64,000 bases of DNA from Pleodorina starrii (Eukaryota; Chlorophyta; Chlorophyceae; Chlamydomonadales; Volvocaceae), in NCBI GenBank assembly GCA_030267565.1, contig BRXU01000012.1, forward strand, positions 626,501-690,500. The letters are read 5' to 3'. This document shows, piece after piece, positions 44,284-58,200 of this stretch (positions are counted from its first letter, which is position 1; each line of letters starts with the position of its first letter). A program made the translations under genes and the position numbers. The notes beneath the pieces are model-generated. The model ran no database searches. It saw only the letters and a program-made list of their open reading frames with translations, and was not told the origin of the DNA.

Positions 44284-46891
44284 CTACTTGGGCGCCACCT
44301 TGTTGAGGGCCGCCCCCAGCACCTCCGCCGCCCGGTCGATCTCCGCGTCCGTCACCGTCAGCGGCGGCACCAGCCGGATGACGTCACCCTTCCCGGCGGT
44401 GATCGCCAGCACGCCCATCTCCCGAGCCGCATCCACCACTGGGCCCGCCATCATGTCGAGCTGCACCCCCACCAGCAGACCCACGCCGCGCACCTCGCGC
44501 ACGTGCGGGTTGGAACCCATGCAGCATTTCAGGGCTGGTTTTGGTTTTTTGGGGGGGCGGAGGGAAGGGAAGAGACGAGGAGGGAAGAGAAGGGAAGAGG
44601 AGGGGGCCAGGAGAGGTGGGGAAAAGGGGAAAGTCGGGGTTTTCTTTGCATATTTCCGTGTGGCGAAAGCAAAAGCAAGAGGTATTCTGCTGAACCGCGT
44701 AGGGTTTCCTCGTCCCGGCTGTCGTACCGTCTCCACCCCTCCCCCCGCTGTCGTACCGTCCCCTGCCGTACCCACGCTGCCGTACCTTCCCTCAGTCTGT
44801 GTCCCTTCTGCTCCACGGCGGTTAGGAAGGTGGGGCTGTTGATGATGTCAAAGGTGGTGCAGGCCACCGCACACACCAGGGGGTTGCCGGCGAAGGTGGA
44901 GCCGTGGTCGCCTTTTGGGGTTTTAGGGTTTGGAAGGTTTTGGAAGGTTTTGGAAGGTTTTGGGAGGTTTTGGAAGGGGAGGGAAGGGAGGGGAGGTTTT
45001 AGGGTTTGAGAAGGGGAGGGAAGGGAGGGAGGGAGGGAGGAAGGGAGGAAGGGAGGGAGGAAGGGAGGGAGGGCACGGACTCCAGCAGCACGTAACTCGG
45101 CCCCCCTTGAGGAACGCTCTCTTCCTAACCACCACCCACCCCCGGCCAACCCCCATCCCCACCACCACCCCCGCTTTTCAACCCCCCGCTCCCCGCCCCG
45201 CCCCCTGCCACAAACACAATCGGACGTGTTTGCTTCGCCCACCCCCGCCATCACAGTCAACCCCCCATCCTCCATTCTATCCCCCCAGCCCCCCCGGCTG
45301 CCCCCGACAACACCCACCCGGCTTCATCATGTCCGGCACGGCCCCAGGAAGCCCCCCCCCCCCCGCCGCTCATAGCCCCAACACCGGCCCCGTAACCCCA
45401 ATCCCACCCTCCATCCCATCCCCCCAGCTCCCCCCCCCCGACAACACCCACCCGGCTTCATCACGTCCGCCACATGTTGCTTCAGCAGTACGGCACCGAT
45501 GGGCAGTCCGCCCGCCAGCGGCTTGGCAAGGGTCATCATATCGGGCTCAACGCCGTACAGCTGGTGGCCCCACAGCTTGCCTGAACAGGCAAGCGGGGGA
45601 GGGCAGGCGAGAGGGCAGGCGAGCGACGGAGAGAGAGAGAGGGAGGGAGAGACAGGGAGAGGTGGTCATCTTTTGTTGCCCTGGTCGGTTGTTGCCCTGG
45701 TGGTGGGTCCTCAAATGTTCTCTTGTCAAGATGTGGGTGGGTGGGTGGTGGTCTCGTAGCTGTCTCGGTCTAGGCAACGCAACAAGGGGTCCCCGGCAGC
45801 CAAGCGCTCCCTCCCTTCCTCCCTCCCTCCCTTACCCGTGCCGTCCTCCCTGCCTCACCCCACCCACCTCACCCACCAGCCCCAGCTCTCGGCCGCCTAC
45901 GTCCCACCCTCCGCTGCGCTATCGTGCTTATCCCACTCCCAGCTCCCAACCCACCTCCCACCTCCCAGCTCCCACCTCCCAGCTCCCACTCCCACCTCCC
46001 AGCCCCACCTGTCCTGCCTAGTCCGCACTGCACCTCGTCAAACACCAGCAGCGCCCCCGCCTCGTCACACAGCTCACGAAGGCCCTTCAGGAAGGTCATG
46101 GTGGAGGGCGTGATGCCGCCCTCGCCTTGCACCGGCTCCACAAACACCGCCGCAGTCTTGCCCTTCTCGATCACGGCCCGCGCCGACTGCAGGTCGTTGT
46201 ACTGCGCCAGGCGGTGTCCAGGCATCATGGGGTAAAAGGGCGTCTTGTACTGCTCCTTGTACGTCAGCGCCAGCGCGCCCATGGTACGACCGTGGAAGCA
46301 GGACGTGAAGGACACCAGCTCGTACGGCGCGGTGGCATCGGCGTCGTACGGGTCGACGCCGGCGCGCACGCGCGCCCACTTTCGCGCGAATTTAATGGCG
46401 CCCTCGTTGGCCTCCGTGCCGGTGTTGCAGAAAAAGGCCTTATCGGCAAAGGAGTTCTCGACCAGGCGCTTGGCCAGTGCGACGCCGGGTTCGGTGTGGT
46501 AGAGGTTGCTGGTGTGGGCGAGCTTAGCGGCTTGCTCCACGAGCGCAGCGTACCACTGGGAGTCGGTGTGGCCCAGCGCATTGACGGCGATGCCCGCGGC
46601 CATGTCGATGTACTCCTTGCCCTCCACGTCCCACATCTTGGTGCCCTTTCCGTGCGAGATCACGACCGGCGCCCGAGCGTAGGTTTGCAGCACGTATTTG
46701 GCCTCGTCCTCGATCACCTTCTTGGCGTAATCGGGACCCTGGGCGGCCGGCAGCCCGTTCGCGGACTTGAAGACGCCCTTGAGCAGGTTGGAAGGGTTGG
46801 TGGTTGTGGCCGCAATCGGGACGACGCAACGTCCGCGCGATGCGCAGCTTGCCCGGCTGGGGGCGGCGTGCCGTTGGGTCAAGTGCGCCAT
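44284..46891 (-). CDS. ARG9: N-acetylornithine aminotransferase, chloroplast (arginine biosynthesis)
   Basis: Exons on the minus strand: 46009-46891, 45452-45580, 44786-44911, 44284-44534; 1389 nt, 462 aa, all phase 1 junctions. The enzyme (EC 2.6.1.11) transfers an amino group from glutamate to N-acetylglutamate semialdehyde using pyridoxal phosphate. Class-III aminotransferase landmarks are all present: NTGTEANEGAIKFAR, SCFHGRTMGALALT, EPVQGEGGI, FDEVQCGLGRTG, the PLP lysine in TLAKPLAGGLP (about K314), and GSTFAGNPL. The first ~30 residues (MAHLTQRHAAPSRASCASRG) are Ser/Ala/Arg-rich with few acids, fitting a plastid transit peptide. In Chlamydomonas this function is ARG9. Length and motif order match the family with nothing missing. 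The intron 44912-45451 ends in AAAAG rather than a pyrimidine-CAG acceptor, but only that site keeps the conserved frame. Confidence 0.95.
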
Positions 46892-49800
46892 CTGTCCTAC
46901 TGCCCGCTCGCGACCTGCGCGCAGAGCGATTTCAATGCAAAATCAAGTGATGTATTGACTATTTTTTTGTCGCGGCTGAGCAAGCGTCGCCTCTGAAAAG
47001 GGCAGGCGCAAGCCCTAGCCATTGACTTCAATGCCCTATCACGAGCCTTAAATGCAATGTATCAGTTGCACATGAATCAACGCGAGTGCATTTCACTACG
47101 CACCAGGAAGATTTCCGACAGCAGAGCTAAAAGGTGTGGCGCTGATTGAGTTGTGTCGGTGCCGTCTGGCTGGTACTCAAAGCGAAAGGCTCAAGCCAGA
47201 TGTTGCTGATCAAGACTTCCGAGACAAAGCAGTCCTAACTGTCAGAAGGCTGAGTGTTAGGTAAGGCCAAGGCCAAGGATGCGTCTCACGTGTTGGGTCG
47301 TACAAAGGCGCTGAAGTCAGTGAAATGCACTCAGCCGATCAGACCCTCAGTAATCGCGTCGATCAGAGTCGTTGACATGATACATATTTCTGATGACATA
47401 TGGGGAACGATTGGTGAGAACCCTAGCCTCCTCCATGTGAGGGGCCGCACATGCCGACACTACCGCAGCGAACCATGGGGGAGCCCTCTATTGGCTTGTG
47501 CCCTGCATCTCCACGTATAGATAACCCCGAGCGGAGCTCAAGGGCCTTATTAAAGCTGGGCGCCTAGCTCGCTTTCGACACATCGCCTACTCAAGGTCAA
47601 AGCCGGGGCCAGTAGTGTCCGACGTGAATTCAGCCGAGGGGGACCGCCGCCACAACATTTTGGTCGCTCTTGAATGTGTTTGGACGCAGCTACAGCCAGT
47701 AGGAAAGCGGCAGACAAACAAAAGAACGACTGACACTTTGGTCACGTGGCGCACCAACGGTCTCACCGCTGGCCGACGCGATGCCAACCTCAGCGCGGTT
47801 AGGGGCAACCCAACCCCCCCGAGGGCGGCCGCCCGAAATATCGTTTTCCAGATTCCAGTGGACCTTGGGGATCATTGGTGCAATCCACATAACTGACACG
47901 GTCGCAGCCGAAGCGGCCAAGACCGTCTGTCGGTGCGGGACTAAAGTGGGTTTGGGGGGCCACATCTTCCGGGGGTGTCTGGTCCACGAACGTATGCGCT
48001 TCGCGCTCCAGCGAGGGACGTGGCACGGACTCGCTGGATGTGCGCTCTCGCTGTTGTTGGCACACACACACACACAATCACCCGCCTATCCGGCATGCAA
48101 CCTAGTGGAAACCTACCATCGGACGATCGGATGATCGGAACACAAAGAAGTCGTACTTGTCGTGCACATGACTGGCCTTTCGGCGCGGAGCTGGTGCCAA
48201 AAGGCATCGCATGGGAGTGATGAGCGCTGAAGGTTGCTTCGCGTCGCGTTGCGTTGCGGTCTGCCTTGTTGCGGTGTTGGGAAGGGTTGGGACGCCGCAA
48301 CACGTAACACGAAAGGACGCGTCCCATCTCCCCTGACCAGGCCCTCTACGTAGCATTAATAGAATTTCTCCTTCTCCGATGTCCAGGCGGCCGTGGCAAG
48401 GCAGAATAAATACTGCGCGGCCTTGACCTTGCTTAACCTCGTGAGCCTCCTGCAGTGCAAATCAAAGGAACTTGGTGCCGGCCGACCCGGAAATGGCGAA
48501 GCGCCAGCGCCCCTGTGGTGAGATGCCCGCATAGCTTCAACTGCAGCCGTTGACGACCGAGGACCGACCTCTCGGCGCAGCGCTGTCACTCGGCCCGCGC
48601 CGTCGCAGGGGCTGCGCCTTAACTCGAAACGCCTCGAGGTATTTTATTGCATGATAGACTTTGACGGGAATCGCGAGTTGTTTGCATGTGACGCGGTCGG
48701 CCTGTTGGGCTGCGCCTGGCTACGCACGATGCGCTTATCCAGGTTTTAAGGCTGCTTGGACATGTTGCTTTAACGGCGCTTTATTTGCGCATCTCTGTTG
48801 CCGCGGCTCGACGGCTCGACGTGTTTGACTTGGTCTGACGCTGTTATCGCGTCGAGCGGCAGCCAAGGGAGCATCCGCCAGACGTACCGCAGGGCGCTCA
48901 GCGCTTTGTCAAATGTTTTTGTGTGAGCGGTAAGGTTCAATGATTCTGGTTCTGGTTACATTGGGCTACGGAGCCTTGACACGCGAAATGTGGAAGGTTG
49001 TTATGGCTGTTACGGTGGGCGCCTGTCCGTCGCAACGGTGCGCTGGCTGAGAGCCAGCAGGCCAACTGCCCGTGCGCTGCCGGGGGGACGAAGCTTTTGT
49101 GGCAGGGCTCGGGGAGGCGGATGGGGCAATCTTTACGATGACCGGCGTGCGCAACCGCGCCTCGTGCGCCAGCGTATTGGCGTGGAAAAGGTTGGGGAGC
49201 AGGAACGGCTGGAAATCGTAGAAGGTGTGCCAACCTTGGCCACGAATCGATTAGTTATCCATTTAACACCAGTTACGTTATAGTTTGTTTTTTTACACTT
49301 TTGGACTTCCGCGTTTGACAGCTCTTTGTGCTTGACCGTGGCGACGGCCTGCTGGATGAGCGACGATGCTCATGAAGCGCTGATATGGAAACATATTGAA
49401 TTGAAGAAATTTGTTCAGCTTTGAATGCTGGCTTCTTAATCCTAGGCTGTTACCAACCAAGCCCAAGTTACCAGATAGACCGTTGCTGGACGGACCTGGA
49501 CAGACGGACGCCCGCGCGCTGCACTTGTGGCGGATTTATAACCTACATTACCTTGTAATACCTGTAACTTGATAGTTAGACCGTTCTGAGGGCGTCGCGT
49601 GGCGCGGACTCGCGACTCACTCTCACCGTAATGGTTGGCATTAAGACGCAACAAAATTGCACAGCTGGGCTGGTACGCTGCTGATGGCATCCTGAAATTC
49701 AAATCCATACATATTACAATGTAGAGTTTCGTGTGGATCTGCGCGCGACAACGTTAATTAACCACGGCGGCCCATGTCGCAGCTGTGAAGTTCGTCGACT

Positions 49801-51645
49801 GCACTGCTTCAGGCTGCAGACCGTCCATGGGGAAGGGACACCGTGGGAGGGAGTGTGAAAAACTTGGGTGTGCGGCCGTCTGGGCAAACGAGATACGACC
49901 CGCGCGCCAGCACCAGTTCAGGCATGGGTTGGCGAGTCTGGTGTGCGGAGGCTTCTGCGTGGATCCACCGGGGCACTGCCCCACATCTCCTCCACGGGGG
50001 GCGCAGGCGGCGATTGATCGCGCGCCGCCACCAGCCGGGACGATGGATCGCTTTCACGTTTCGTCCGACACAAGCATTGACGACTCAGGACCGCTTTTCG
50101 GGGCTGGATGGTCAGATGTGCAGTGGACTACCTCGACCGGCACCAGCGCTAGCTGCAGTGCGCGACGGGGTTAACACCAAAACCGTTCTGCCGGGGGATC
50201 CCCGGGGAAAGCAAGACCAAAGTGAAGAGATTCGCTGCTCCATCCAGGCCCTCCGAAGGTTTCAAGCGGGACGTAAAACGGGGATTCTGGCGTCCAGGCA
50301 TCATTCCATATCCTAGCTAGGCCACGAGGGGCCCAGAGGCGATACCGTAGAGCCGGACGCTGAACGAAGGCCCTGACCACATGCATCATTCACCAAGGAG
50401 GCCTCGAAATCCTCGCTTGCAGATAAAAGGATGGATGGATCTCAAGCCAATTCAAATTAAACCAATCACAGCGGAGTGCTGCAGCGATGGGATGTGAGGG
50501 CAGCGTTTGCCCTCGTGTGCCGCCCAGTTCCAGCAATTTCCAGCGGGGCGTCGTGTAAATGTGTACATCAATCTCACCGGGACTGTGCGGAAATCATCAT
50601 CATATGCACAAGCGATGTGCTGTGTTTAGCATCCTCCATAACATAAATCGCAAGCAGAGAGTTGACAGCATGGCGCCCATACGCGCCCATTGCCAAGGTC
50701 GGTCGTCTATGGTCGTTTGGGTTGCCGCGCACGGCCAGCTGGACCGCTGGCCCGACAGGGCCAACCCTCCGAACATGGGTCTGGAGCCGATTATGCATCT
50801 GAAACATTCTCCCGCTCTCAGCCGCATTGCCAAGGACAAGGTACTCGAAGTATCCTCTGACGCCGCCCGTGCGAAGCTTTATCGCGTTTTCAAAAGTTGG
50901 CGGCAATGACGTGAAACAGGGTGAAACAAGGTGAAACTAAAATATGATTATATGATAATTGCGCAGAAGTTTCGCTCCCCGGTTGTGGTCAGTTTTCCCA
51001 ACGACCGTAACTGATAGCCACGGACAAACGCGAGACACGGAAACGTTGCAACGCCGGCCTTGAAGTTGAGCGAGAGGTGCATTCCAAGCGCTTTCAACGG
51101 CCCTCAATTTGAGTCTTTTCCCGGAAGCTGCGGGCCTGCCTGCATTGCTGTCGTCGTTACACTCGTTACACCTTGACAAGAACGAAAGGCGCCAATTCAT
51201 TGAAACAAAACCATGACAAGGGGAAACCAGTAATTGCCATGACCCCGGTTTATCCGGATAGAGAATCCCTAGCTGGGTTTGGCAAACATCACCCAGCTGG
51301 CACAGGCTGGCACCGTCGCGGCCGAAGCCCAAAGTTGACACTTCGCTTGCTTGACGTGCATCCATCGCCCATCACGCCGCGTGGTCCGCCCCCGAGCGGT
51401 CCACCTGGGTCGGCACCGCAAGGGGGAGGCCTCCGGGGCAGCGTACCGCCGACCACGCGACCAGGACAATCCACTGCCGCAAACGGGGCGTTGGTCGTCC
51501 CGCTGGACCCCCCTACCTGCACGTCAGCTGCCACCAAAGATAGTTAGGCAAGCGGCATTAACCCTCGAACCCGCAAGGAGAGTCAGGACTCCCCACCGGG
51601 GGGGGGACTTGCGCTAGGGGTTCGGCTCATTCACGAGTGGAGTCA

Positions 51646-51679
51646 CCTAAAACCCTAAAACCCTAAACCCTAAAACCCT
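51646..51679. repeat. Interstitial telomere-like repeat (CCCTAAAA)n
   Basis: Four consecutive CCTAAAA/CCCTAAA units matching the Chlamydomonas-type TTTTAGGG telomere sequence on the reverse strand. Shorter runs occur at 37351-37365 and 53149-53161. Confidence 0.85.
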
Positions 51680-52257
51680 GGGCGCCGGGTCATAGAACGG
51701 AGGCGATCAAATAGGAGACCAGAGACGTCCTTGGTCAGAAGCTACACTTACCGGTATTCAGCCCAAACCGGCCGGAATGCCGATAACGGTAGATTGCCGC
51801 AAATTATCCGCCAAACAAAAAAAACATGCAATGACGTGTAGGTTGCGTAAGCCAGGGAACTCAGGTCTGTCCGGGAGCTGAGCTCCGGCGGGCCGCTGAT
51901 GCCTTAAAGGGGATACATGTGATAAGGATATGGTACGTTAGCACAGCACATCGCGTCGCGTTGGTGGCCGTGGTGAAATGCACCAACGGATGAATGAATA
52001 CGGACAAAGTGGCCTGCTGGAAAGGGATGGGTTGCCGACTTGCCGTCAGGTCCCATTCATTCATCTATCTATCTACCTATATAGGTGAGTGAATAACTCG
52101 TGCTCCTTCAACTCGCAGCGGCGCGGTCCGGTCTATCCCCGTAACAGCGCCGACGACGTCGTGGGGGCTTCCTTACCACAGTCTCTACTGGCAGTGTTGT
52201 ACAGGTACAGATTCGTACAGCAAACATGACAAAGCCCCACATTCGAACGAGGTTGTC

Positions 52258-52364
52258 GGTGATTTGGTTAGTGGCCTGGTCTAGATGTTCTATTGAACAT
52301 TAGACCCACAGAGTCGTGCGATCGCACTATGTAGCTGTTATCCAGCTCCTCTGTAATTAATTAA
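52258..52364 (-). repeat. Dispersed repeat X, third copy with unoccupied insertion site
   Basis: On the reverse strand it reads from TAATTACAGAGGAGCTG through TCGCACGACTCTGTGG to GGCCACTAACCAAATCACC. The last part is the intact target site that at 40981/41756 is split by the foldback element. Confidence 0.85.
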
Positions 52365-52978
52365 ATTGTCGTCGGGCGTCGCACGCTTGTGTCGTTGCAA
52401 GCAGGCCACGGGACACCGTTGGGACGATTGGGTGTAGCATAGCCGAGTGTAACGATGACCAATAAAGGGAGTTTCCCCTTTCCTTTTCCAGGGTTATCAC
52501 ACACCACGAGTACGGCTTTGTTCGTGCTTCTGTGCACACAGGGGATCAGGGGTCGCCGGGCCTGGGCGGCCCGTGGCAAACTCCAGGCTTGCCAACTTAG
52601 GATATTTATATCGATTTGCCAAAGAAATGGAAGGAAAAATGTACATATTACGTATTTTAATGTTCAATGTGAGGATTTTCAAGGTAAGAGTTCAAGTTGT
52701 ATCCATTCTGATCATGCATCCGTACAGTACACACTCCGAAGCCCGTACAGATGGAAAATCTAACGTTGCCGGTTCAGATCCGGGGAAGAAACGTTGGTTC
52801 GGATCCGAGAAATGTGCTGACTGTGGAAGTGGAAACATGTTTTGAGTTGCGCACGGTCATGGCGGTTAATATCTTCGCAACAGTCATCAAACAAATCATG
52901 CCTTGTTTGCAACCGTCCAGATATCTGACAGGTACTTTCGGGCCTTCCCAGCCAAAGACGTATCGTCAGCCATACAGG

Positions 52979-53066
52979 CTTGGCTTGGCTTGGCTTGGCT
53001 TGACTTGGCTTGGCTTGACTTGGCTCCACTCTTGACTTGGCTCCACTCTTGACTTGGCTTGACTTC
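52979..53066. repeat. CTTGG(C/A) tandem repeat
   Basis: Runs of GGCTT and GACTT pentamers, then two copies of CTTGACTTGGCTCCACT. Confidence 0.85.
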
Positions 53067-55280
53067 TTGGTGGTCTTTCGCTGCGCACTGGCCCCCCATC
53101 CTACCGAAATCGTCCTTGCAGCTAGGGAAAGGTTTTTTTTGTCTTTTTTTAGGGTTTTAGGGTGATGCCCCTCGGGGCGACACCTACAGTATATCACTCA
53201 GCTCTGCCCCAGCTCGAGATGCGAGGGGCCTCAAGCCGCAGAACGGGCTCGCGGAAGGCCGGGGGAAAGACGCGGGGGATACTGGGATCTGTCACGAGTA
53301 AGGTCCCGGGGCGATGATTCCCTGCGGTGATGATCCCCAGCGGGAGATCTTCGCGGCTGGCTGCGCCAAAGCGCGCTGGTTGGCCGCTTGGTCGAGCGCC
53401 TGCAAGCTGCCAACAGCTCAATCATGCGTCTAGTGAGAGATGTGTGTCGAGTACCCTTAAAAATGCAAACCTAGGGGAGGCTGAAGCGCTGAACTGGGAG
53501 CATTGCCTGACGGGCGCCGCACAAACGCGCATGGATTCCCACCTTACCATCCCACCTGCCCGGCTCTGCCGTCGTGGCCCTGGTCCGCCTGCTGTCCGCC
53601 CTGCTGTCCGCCCTGCTGTCCGCCCTACGCGGAGGCCCGTTGAGTACCGCACAATCGCTAGTGCGAGCTAAGCAAGTCTGATTAGCTTCGAATCTAATAT
53701 TATATCATAAAGGATTATTCTTTATTGTGTTCGCGTGATACTGTTGCATGCTGTGCTTCACAGGTCCTGGCGATGCCCGCGATGGTTGACCGTGACCTGT
53801 TGGCGACGGAAGCGCGCGTGTGTGTTTGATATGCAACTATACTGCCCAAACCGTGACACAATACCTGCGCTAATATCAGGCCTCTAGAACGCTCTAGGCC
53901 CTCTGGGCACAATCCGGCGTACACGAGGCGAGGTGAGGCCTGCGATGGATCATCTGTGCTATATTGGCACTTTTCGAACATTTAAATTTTAGAGCGCAAG
54001 GTGCATTTCCCAGGCAAGTCACACGATGTCAAGGTCACGCTTTTCTTCAAGGTCACGCTTTCCTTGAAATGTGGTTGTTCGCGGCACACGTACAGAGCGC
54101 AACGCAATTGGGCACCCGTAGATATAGCACCGGTATAGTAAACACCTGTTTAAATGGAGGCATGGTTAGGATTCGAAGGGGCGCAAAGTTGATTTTGGAG
54201 TGTCGGAAAGAACGTACCAGACGTAGAGTTAACCCTGAGCCCGCAAGCAATGAAGCCACGCTTATATTTTTTTACATTAATCCGATGTGTAATAGGCGCT
54301 CAAGGACCGTTACAGACATGCTATTCCAGTTAGGTTGCGGGAGAGGGGATCGTACCGAAATTTGTCATTCGGCTAAGGAGACTCAGTGTAAGCAGGGCAC
54401 TACTTTCCGTTAGGGGCGCGCATGAATTAACAGCCTTTGATGTTTGACCGCCTATCCTTCTAAGGTGCAAAATGGTGGACGACCGCGCCTCCAAGGGTCT
54501 CCAGCAATTGAGCACATATCATGCAATCACCAGCGCAGCAAGACACAAGGCATGTATATAAATTTATGAACTGACTGGGAGGGCAACTTGGGGCAAGGGA
54601 AATGAATCGCCGGTTTCTGCACAGCCGGACTTTGCGAGAAAACTGGTCCATCAAGCAAAGCCAAAGCGTAATTCTGACAATGACTATGTTGAAATTCAAA
54701 CCTTTTGGAGTTCATTTGGAGTTGCCCCGTATACGGAGTCGTGGTTACCATCCGCAAGGTCCACCGTTACCATCGAGCGACCCGAGCTCGTCCCCCAAAC
54801 GGGCCACTTCCAAGCGTATCTCGTTTCAATATTGTGATATCATAGGTTAGTTGGCACGCTCGCCTTCTTTCCCGCGCTCGCGCCCACCGCTCTGTACACC
54901 GCTCGGTCGTCGTACGCCCTTTCGCCAGGGAGGGCGCGTTGCAAGCTGTCATAGAAGAATCGGTTGCTCGCTTGTGCTATCGCAGTTGCGCCCTTACAGG
55001 CTGCACATTTACGGCCTCGTGGGTGCTGCATTGCGAATTTTACTCATTATCGATCGTGAGTTTGTCCTGTAAAGTTCCTTTTCTGTCGCAAGCCCACAGC
55101 AACTCGTGTCGTAAGTCTGCACTTCCCCATTATGATGTATGATGAATCCAAAGCACGTAGTTAGGAGTTACCCAGACTCATATCGCCTAGCTGACGAATA
55201 GTAGCTGGCACGCGACATCTGAAAGTATCTCGAATCCTCCCGTGTGCAGTGAACCGGAAGGAAAGTAAGCTCGTGGAAGG

Positions 55281-58200
55281 ATGTTGAAGCTGCTTGCGTT
55301 GGCGCTTCTGGGCGCCCTCGCAGTGGCTGCCAGTGCTGGTGAGTGTTGGCGCTGGCTTCGACATTTCCGAAGCAAATGCTCGTTTTCCACGGAATCTTAT
55401 TGTGTTGCCATCTGTTCTTAATTTTGATGCTGCAGATTCTATCAGCTCCGCTGGCAGGTAAGGCGGCAGCGCCTGGGCGTCACCTCTTCGTCGAGAGTTA
55501 CTCGCGACGGCTTGCTGTGTTAGTCGCTCATTCGCAGTGTTATTCGACTCGATCGCTGCGTAATGCTGCTTTCCTTCATAGTACTGATAATTACTTAATT
55601 TGATCATGTTCATTCTGTGATCAGGTCGCTGCTGAACAACGATGACCCGAATGCGTTCCCATACTGCAAGTGTACCTATAAGCAGCGCCGCAGCCCATAC
55701 CGCCTGGTTTACGATAAGTACCTAGTGGACTACAAGGGCAATGACTGGGTTTGCTTCAACGTTACTCTGGACACCTCCAACACCGTCTGCGAGTCCGTCC
55801 CCGTGAGGGAGAAGTGCTGCAGCGCGGATCTGTACAAGATTGAGTTCGATGTCGGTGAGTCGCCGGTGTGTTCAACAACTCTGCGCGCCTACCTGGAAAC
55901 GGATCCCGTCTCTTACCCGGCGGCGCCCCGTCCGTCCGCCGGCCACGCCGTATTGCTGGCTGGTTCGGCAGTTCGGGGCGCCCGGCCACACCTAGTCCGC
56001 CAACCCTTGAGTCAAACCAACCCCAGCCAGCCAGCACAGCACTTCCCCGCGTTTTGGTTCCCTACACGCAATCTCCTCCATCCGCGCCCTTCCAGCCCGC
56101 CCTCCGCCTTTCGGCTCACCTTGGATCGCCTTCCAACCGCACTTGCTGCATGCAGCGCACCTCACGCAACCTCCCTCTGCAACTCCCCCAACCCCACCCT
56201 CACCCCAAACCCGCATATGGGAATCCCCCGGCATCCCCCATTCCCCCGATCCGATATCCCGCGCCATCCGCCTCGCCCGATCCCTCCACCTCCCCCCACC
56301 TGATCTCTGCCCCGCCTGCTCCCGCCTGGCCCCCCCCCCCCGCAGACCCCGCCTGCAAGGGCACCACCACTCGCTCACTGCTCTTCAAGGGCATTGACAG
56401 GACGGTCGGCAACATCAAGGTGTCTGAGCAGATCAACACCATCGGCATCGATGACATTCCGGAGATCCCCGGCGCTGCCGTACTGCGCATCACCCGTGGC
56501 CTCAGCATGCCTCAGTCGGTGGTCTCCGCGTTCATTCCAAGTGCGTGCGAGATATAGCAGGCTCGGCTTGGCTCAGGGATCCGTGGATCTGGGTTTGATC
56601 TGAGTTTTGATCTGGATCTGAGTTTGGGGGGTTTGGATCTGGGATCTGGTACAGCGAGTGCAGCAGGGCGTGTGCACTTTACATCCGTGGCTGGGCCGTT
56701 GGTGTTTGTCGGGTCGGTTGTACACGGCGGCGGATCGCACAGAATAGCAAAGCACACGGCGCGCAGTTTCCTGCTGGGCTCTGTTCATGCAATTTGCGCC
56801 GGCTGTTGACCACCCCGAGTGGATCGGCCCACCCCGCCGCTCACGCGTTGTACGGCAACCGCCAGAGCTCCCTGGAGTCGTACCGCCATCCGGACCCCCC
56901 TCACTGACCGTCCCCTCGCCCACCCCCCTCGCTCCCCCCTTTCTCCTCCCGCTTTTTCCCCCCTCTTCCCCCATTTCTCCTGCCCCAGACGGCCTGCCCG
57001 TTTGCATAAACAAGGTCCCCAGCTCCTGCACCCTGAACGAGCTCTTCATGAGCCAGCAGGGCAGTGCCAAGTACTCTATCTTCGACTCGTCCAAGTCTTG
57101 CTGCCCCACCGGCAACACCGGACCCGGAGACCGCCCGGTCGGCCCAGCCCCCAACGTGTTCTCGCCGCCTCCCAGCCCGCCACCCACCCCTACCATCATC
57201 CCAGCCACGCTCCTGCCCCCACCCAGCCCGCCACCCAGCCCGCCACCCAGCCCGCCACCCAGCCCGCCACCGTCCCCCGCCGTCACCGGCACGCCACCCA
57301 GCCCGCCGCCGCCCAGCCCGCCGCCGCCCAGCCCGCCGCCGCCCAGCCCGCCGCCGCCCAGCCCCAAGCCGCCAAGCCCCCGGCCCCCAAGCTCGCCGTC
57401 GCCTCCTCCGCCGCCGCCGCCCCCGCCCCCGCCGCCGCCGCCGCCGCCGCCCAGCCCGCCGCCGCCGCCCCCGCCCCCGCCGCCGCCCCCGCCGCCGCCG
57501 CCGCCGCCCTCGCCGTCTCCCCCGCGCAAGCCGCCGTCGCCCAGCCCTCCGGTGCCCGGCAGGCCGGCGCCCGCCATTCCATTCATGCCCCCTGGCTTCC
57601 CGTACTGCACGTGAGTCATCAGGCTGTCTGTTTCTAGAATGATGCCTCTTAGCGCAAGAGCCTCCATCGGAATTCCTGGCCTTGTCTATGCCTGCATATG
57701 TAAACGGAAGGCTGTATATGTAGCTGGTACAAACGGGAGGCGACGACCCGCCGATTGTTATCCGTATCCGTTTCCGCTTGCTCCTGCCAACACACGCGTG
57801 CCCACGCATATAGTTACATATCACACACACGCACGTGCGCGCGCTCGATCGCCCGCGCGCACGTTCTGCGCCAGCCCCGGTGCTCCTTCCCGACCGCCCG
57901 TGTCGGGGGCAACGACCAACCGTCCGTCGGTCCGGTCCGGTCCGCCGCGCGGGTGCCTCCCTTTGCCCCCTCGCGCCTCGCCCCTTGCGATGAGACGTCA
58001 CGTCCGCCTCCACCTCTTCTTTGAAACGCGTGTGCAGCGCCGCGGAGCTGCAGGAAACCAACGACATCCTAACCAACAACCAACCAACCAACCATCAACG
58101 ACCCATGGGTCACCCTCGCCCTCCCTTGTGCCCCGCAGTTGCCAGTCGTACAGCTCCAACAGCTTTCCGTGGCGTGCGTCCGTGGTCAACGTGACCAACG

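Larger units (their letters stand above)
46892..55280. other. Long intergenic region without a supported gene
   Basis: About 8.4 kb between ARG9 and the pherophorin gene, visibly less GC-rich than the genes. It holds the third X repeat (52258-52364), an interstitial telomere-like tract (51646-51679), CTTGG tandem repeats (52979-53066) and a possible retroelement remnant (47781-48134). ORFs near 49785-50316, 50559-50909 and 51173-51547 have no domain I recognise and no phase-linked exons. Confidence 0.55.

Noticed and set aside
50171..50906. Minus-strand frames near 50.2 and 50.6 kb
   Set aside because: Composition is protein-like in places, but no motif, signal peptide or exon linkage supports a gene.
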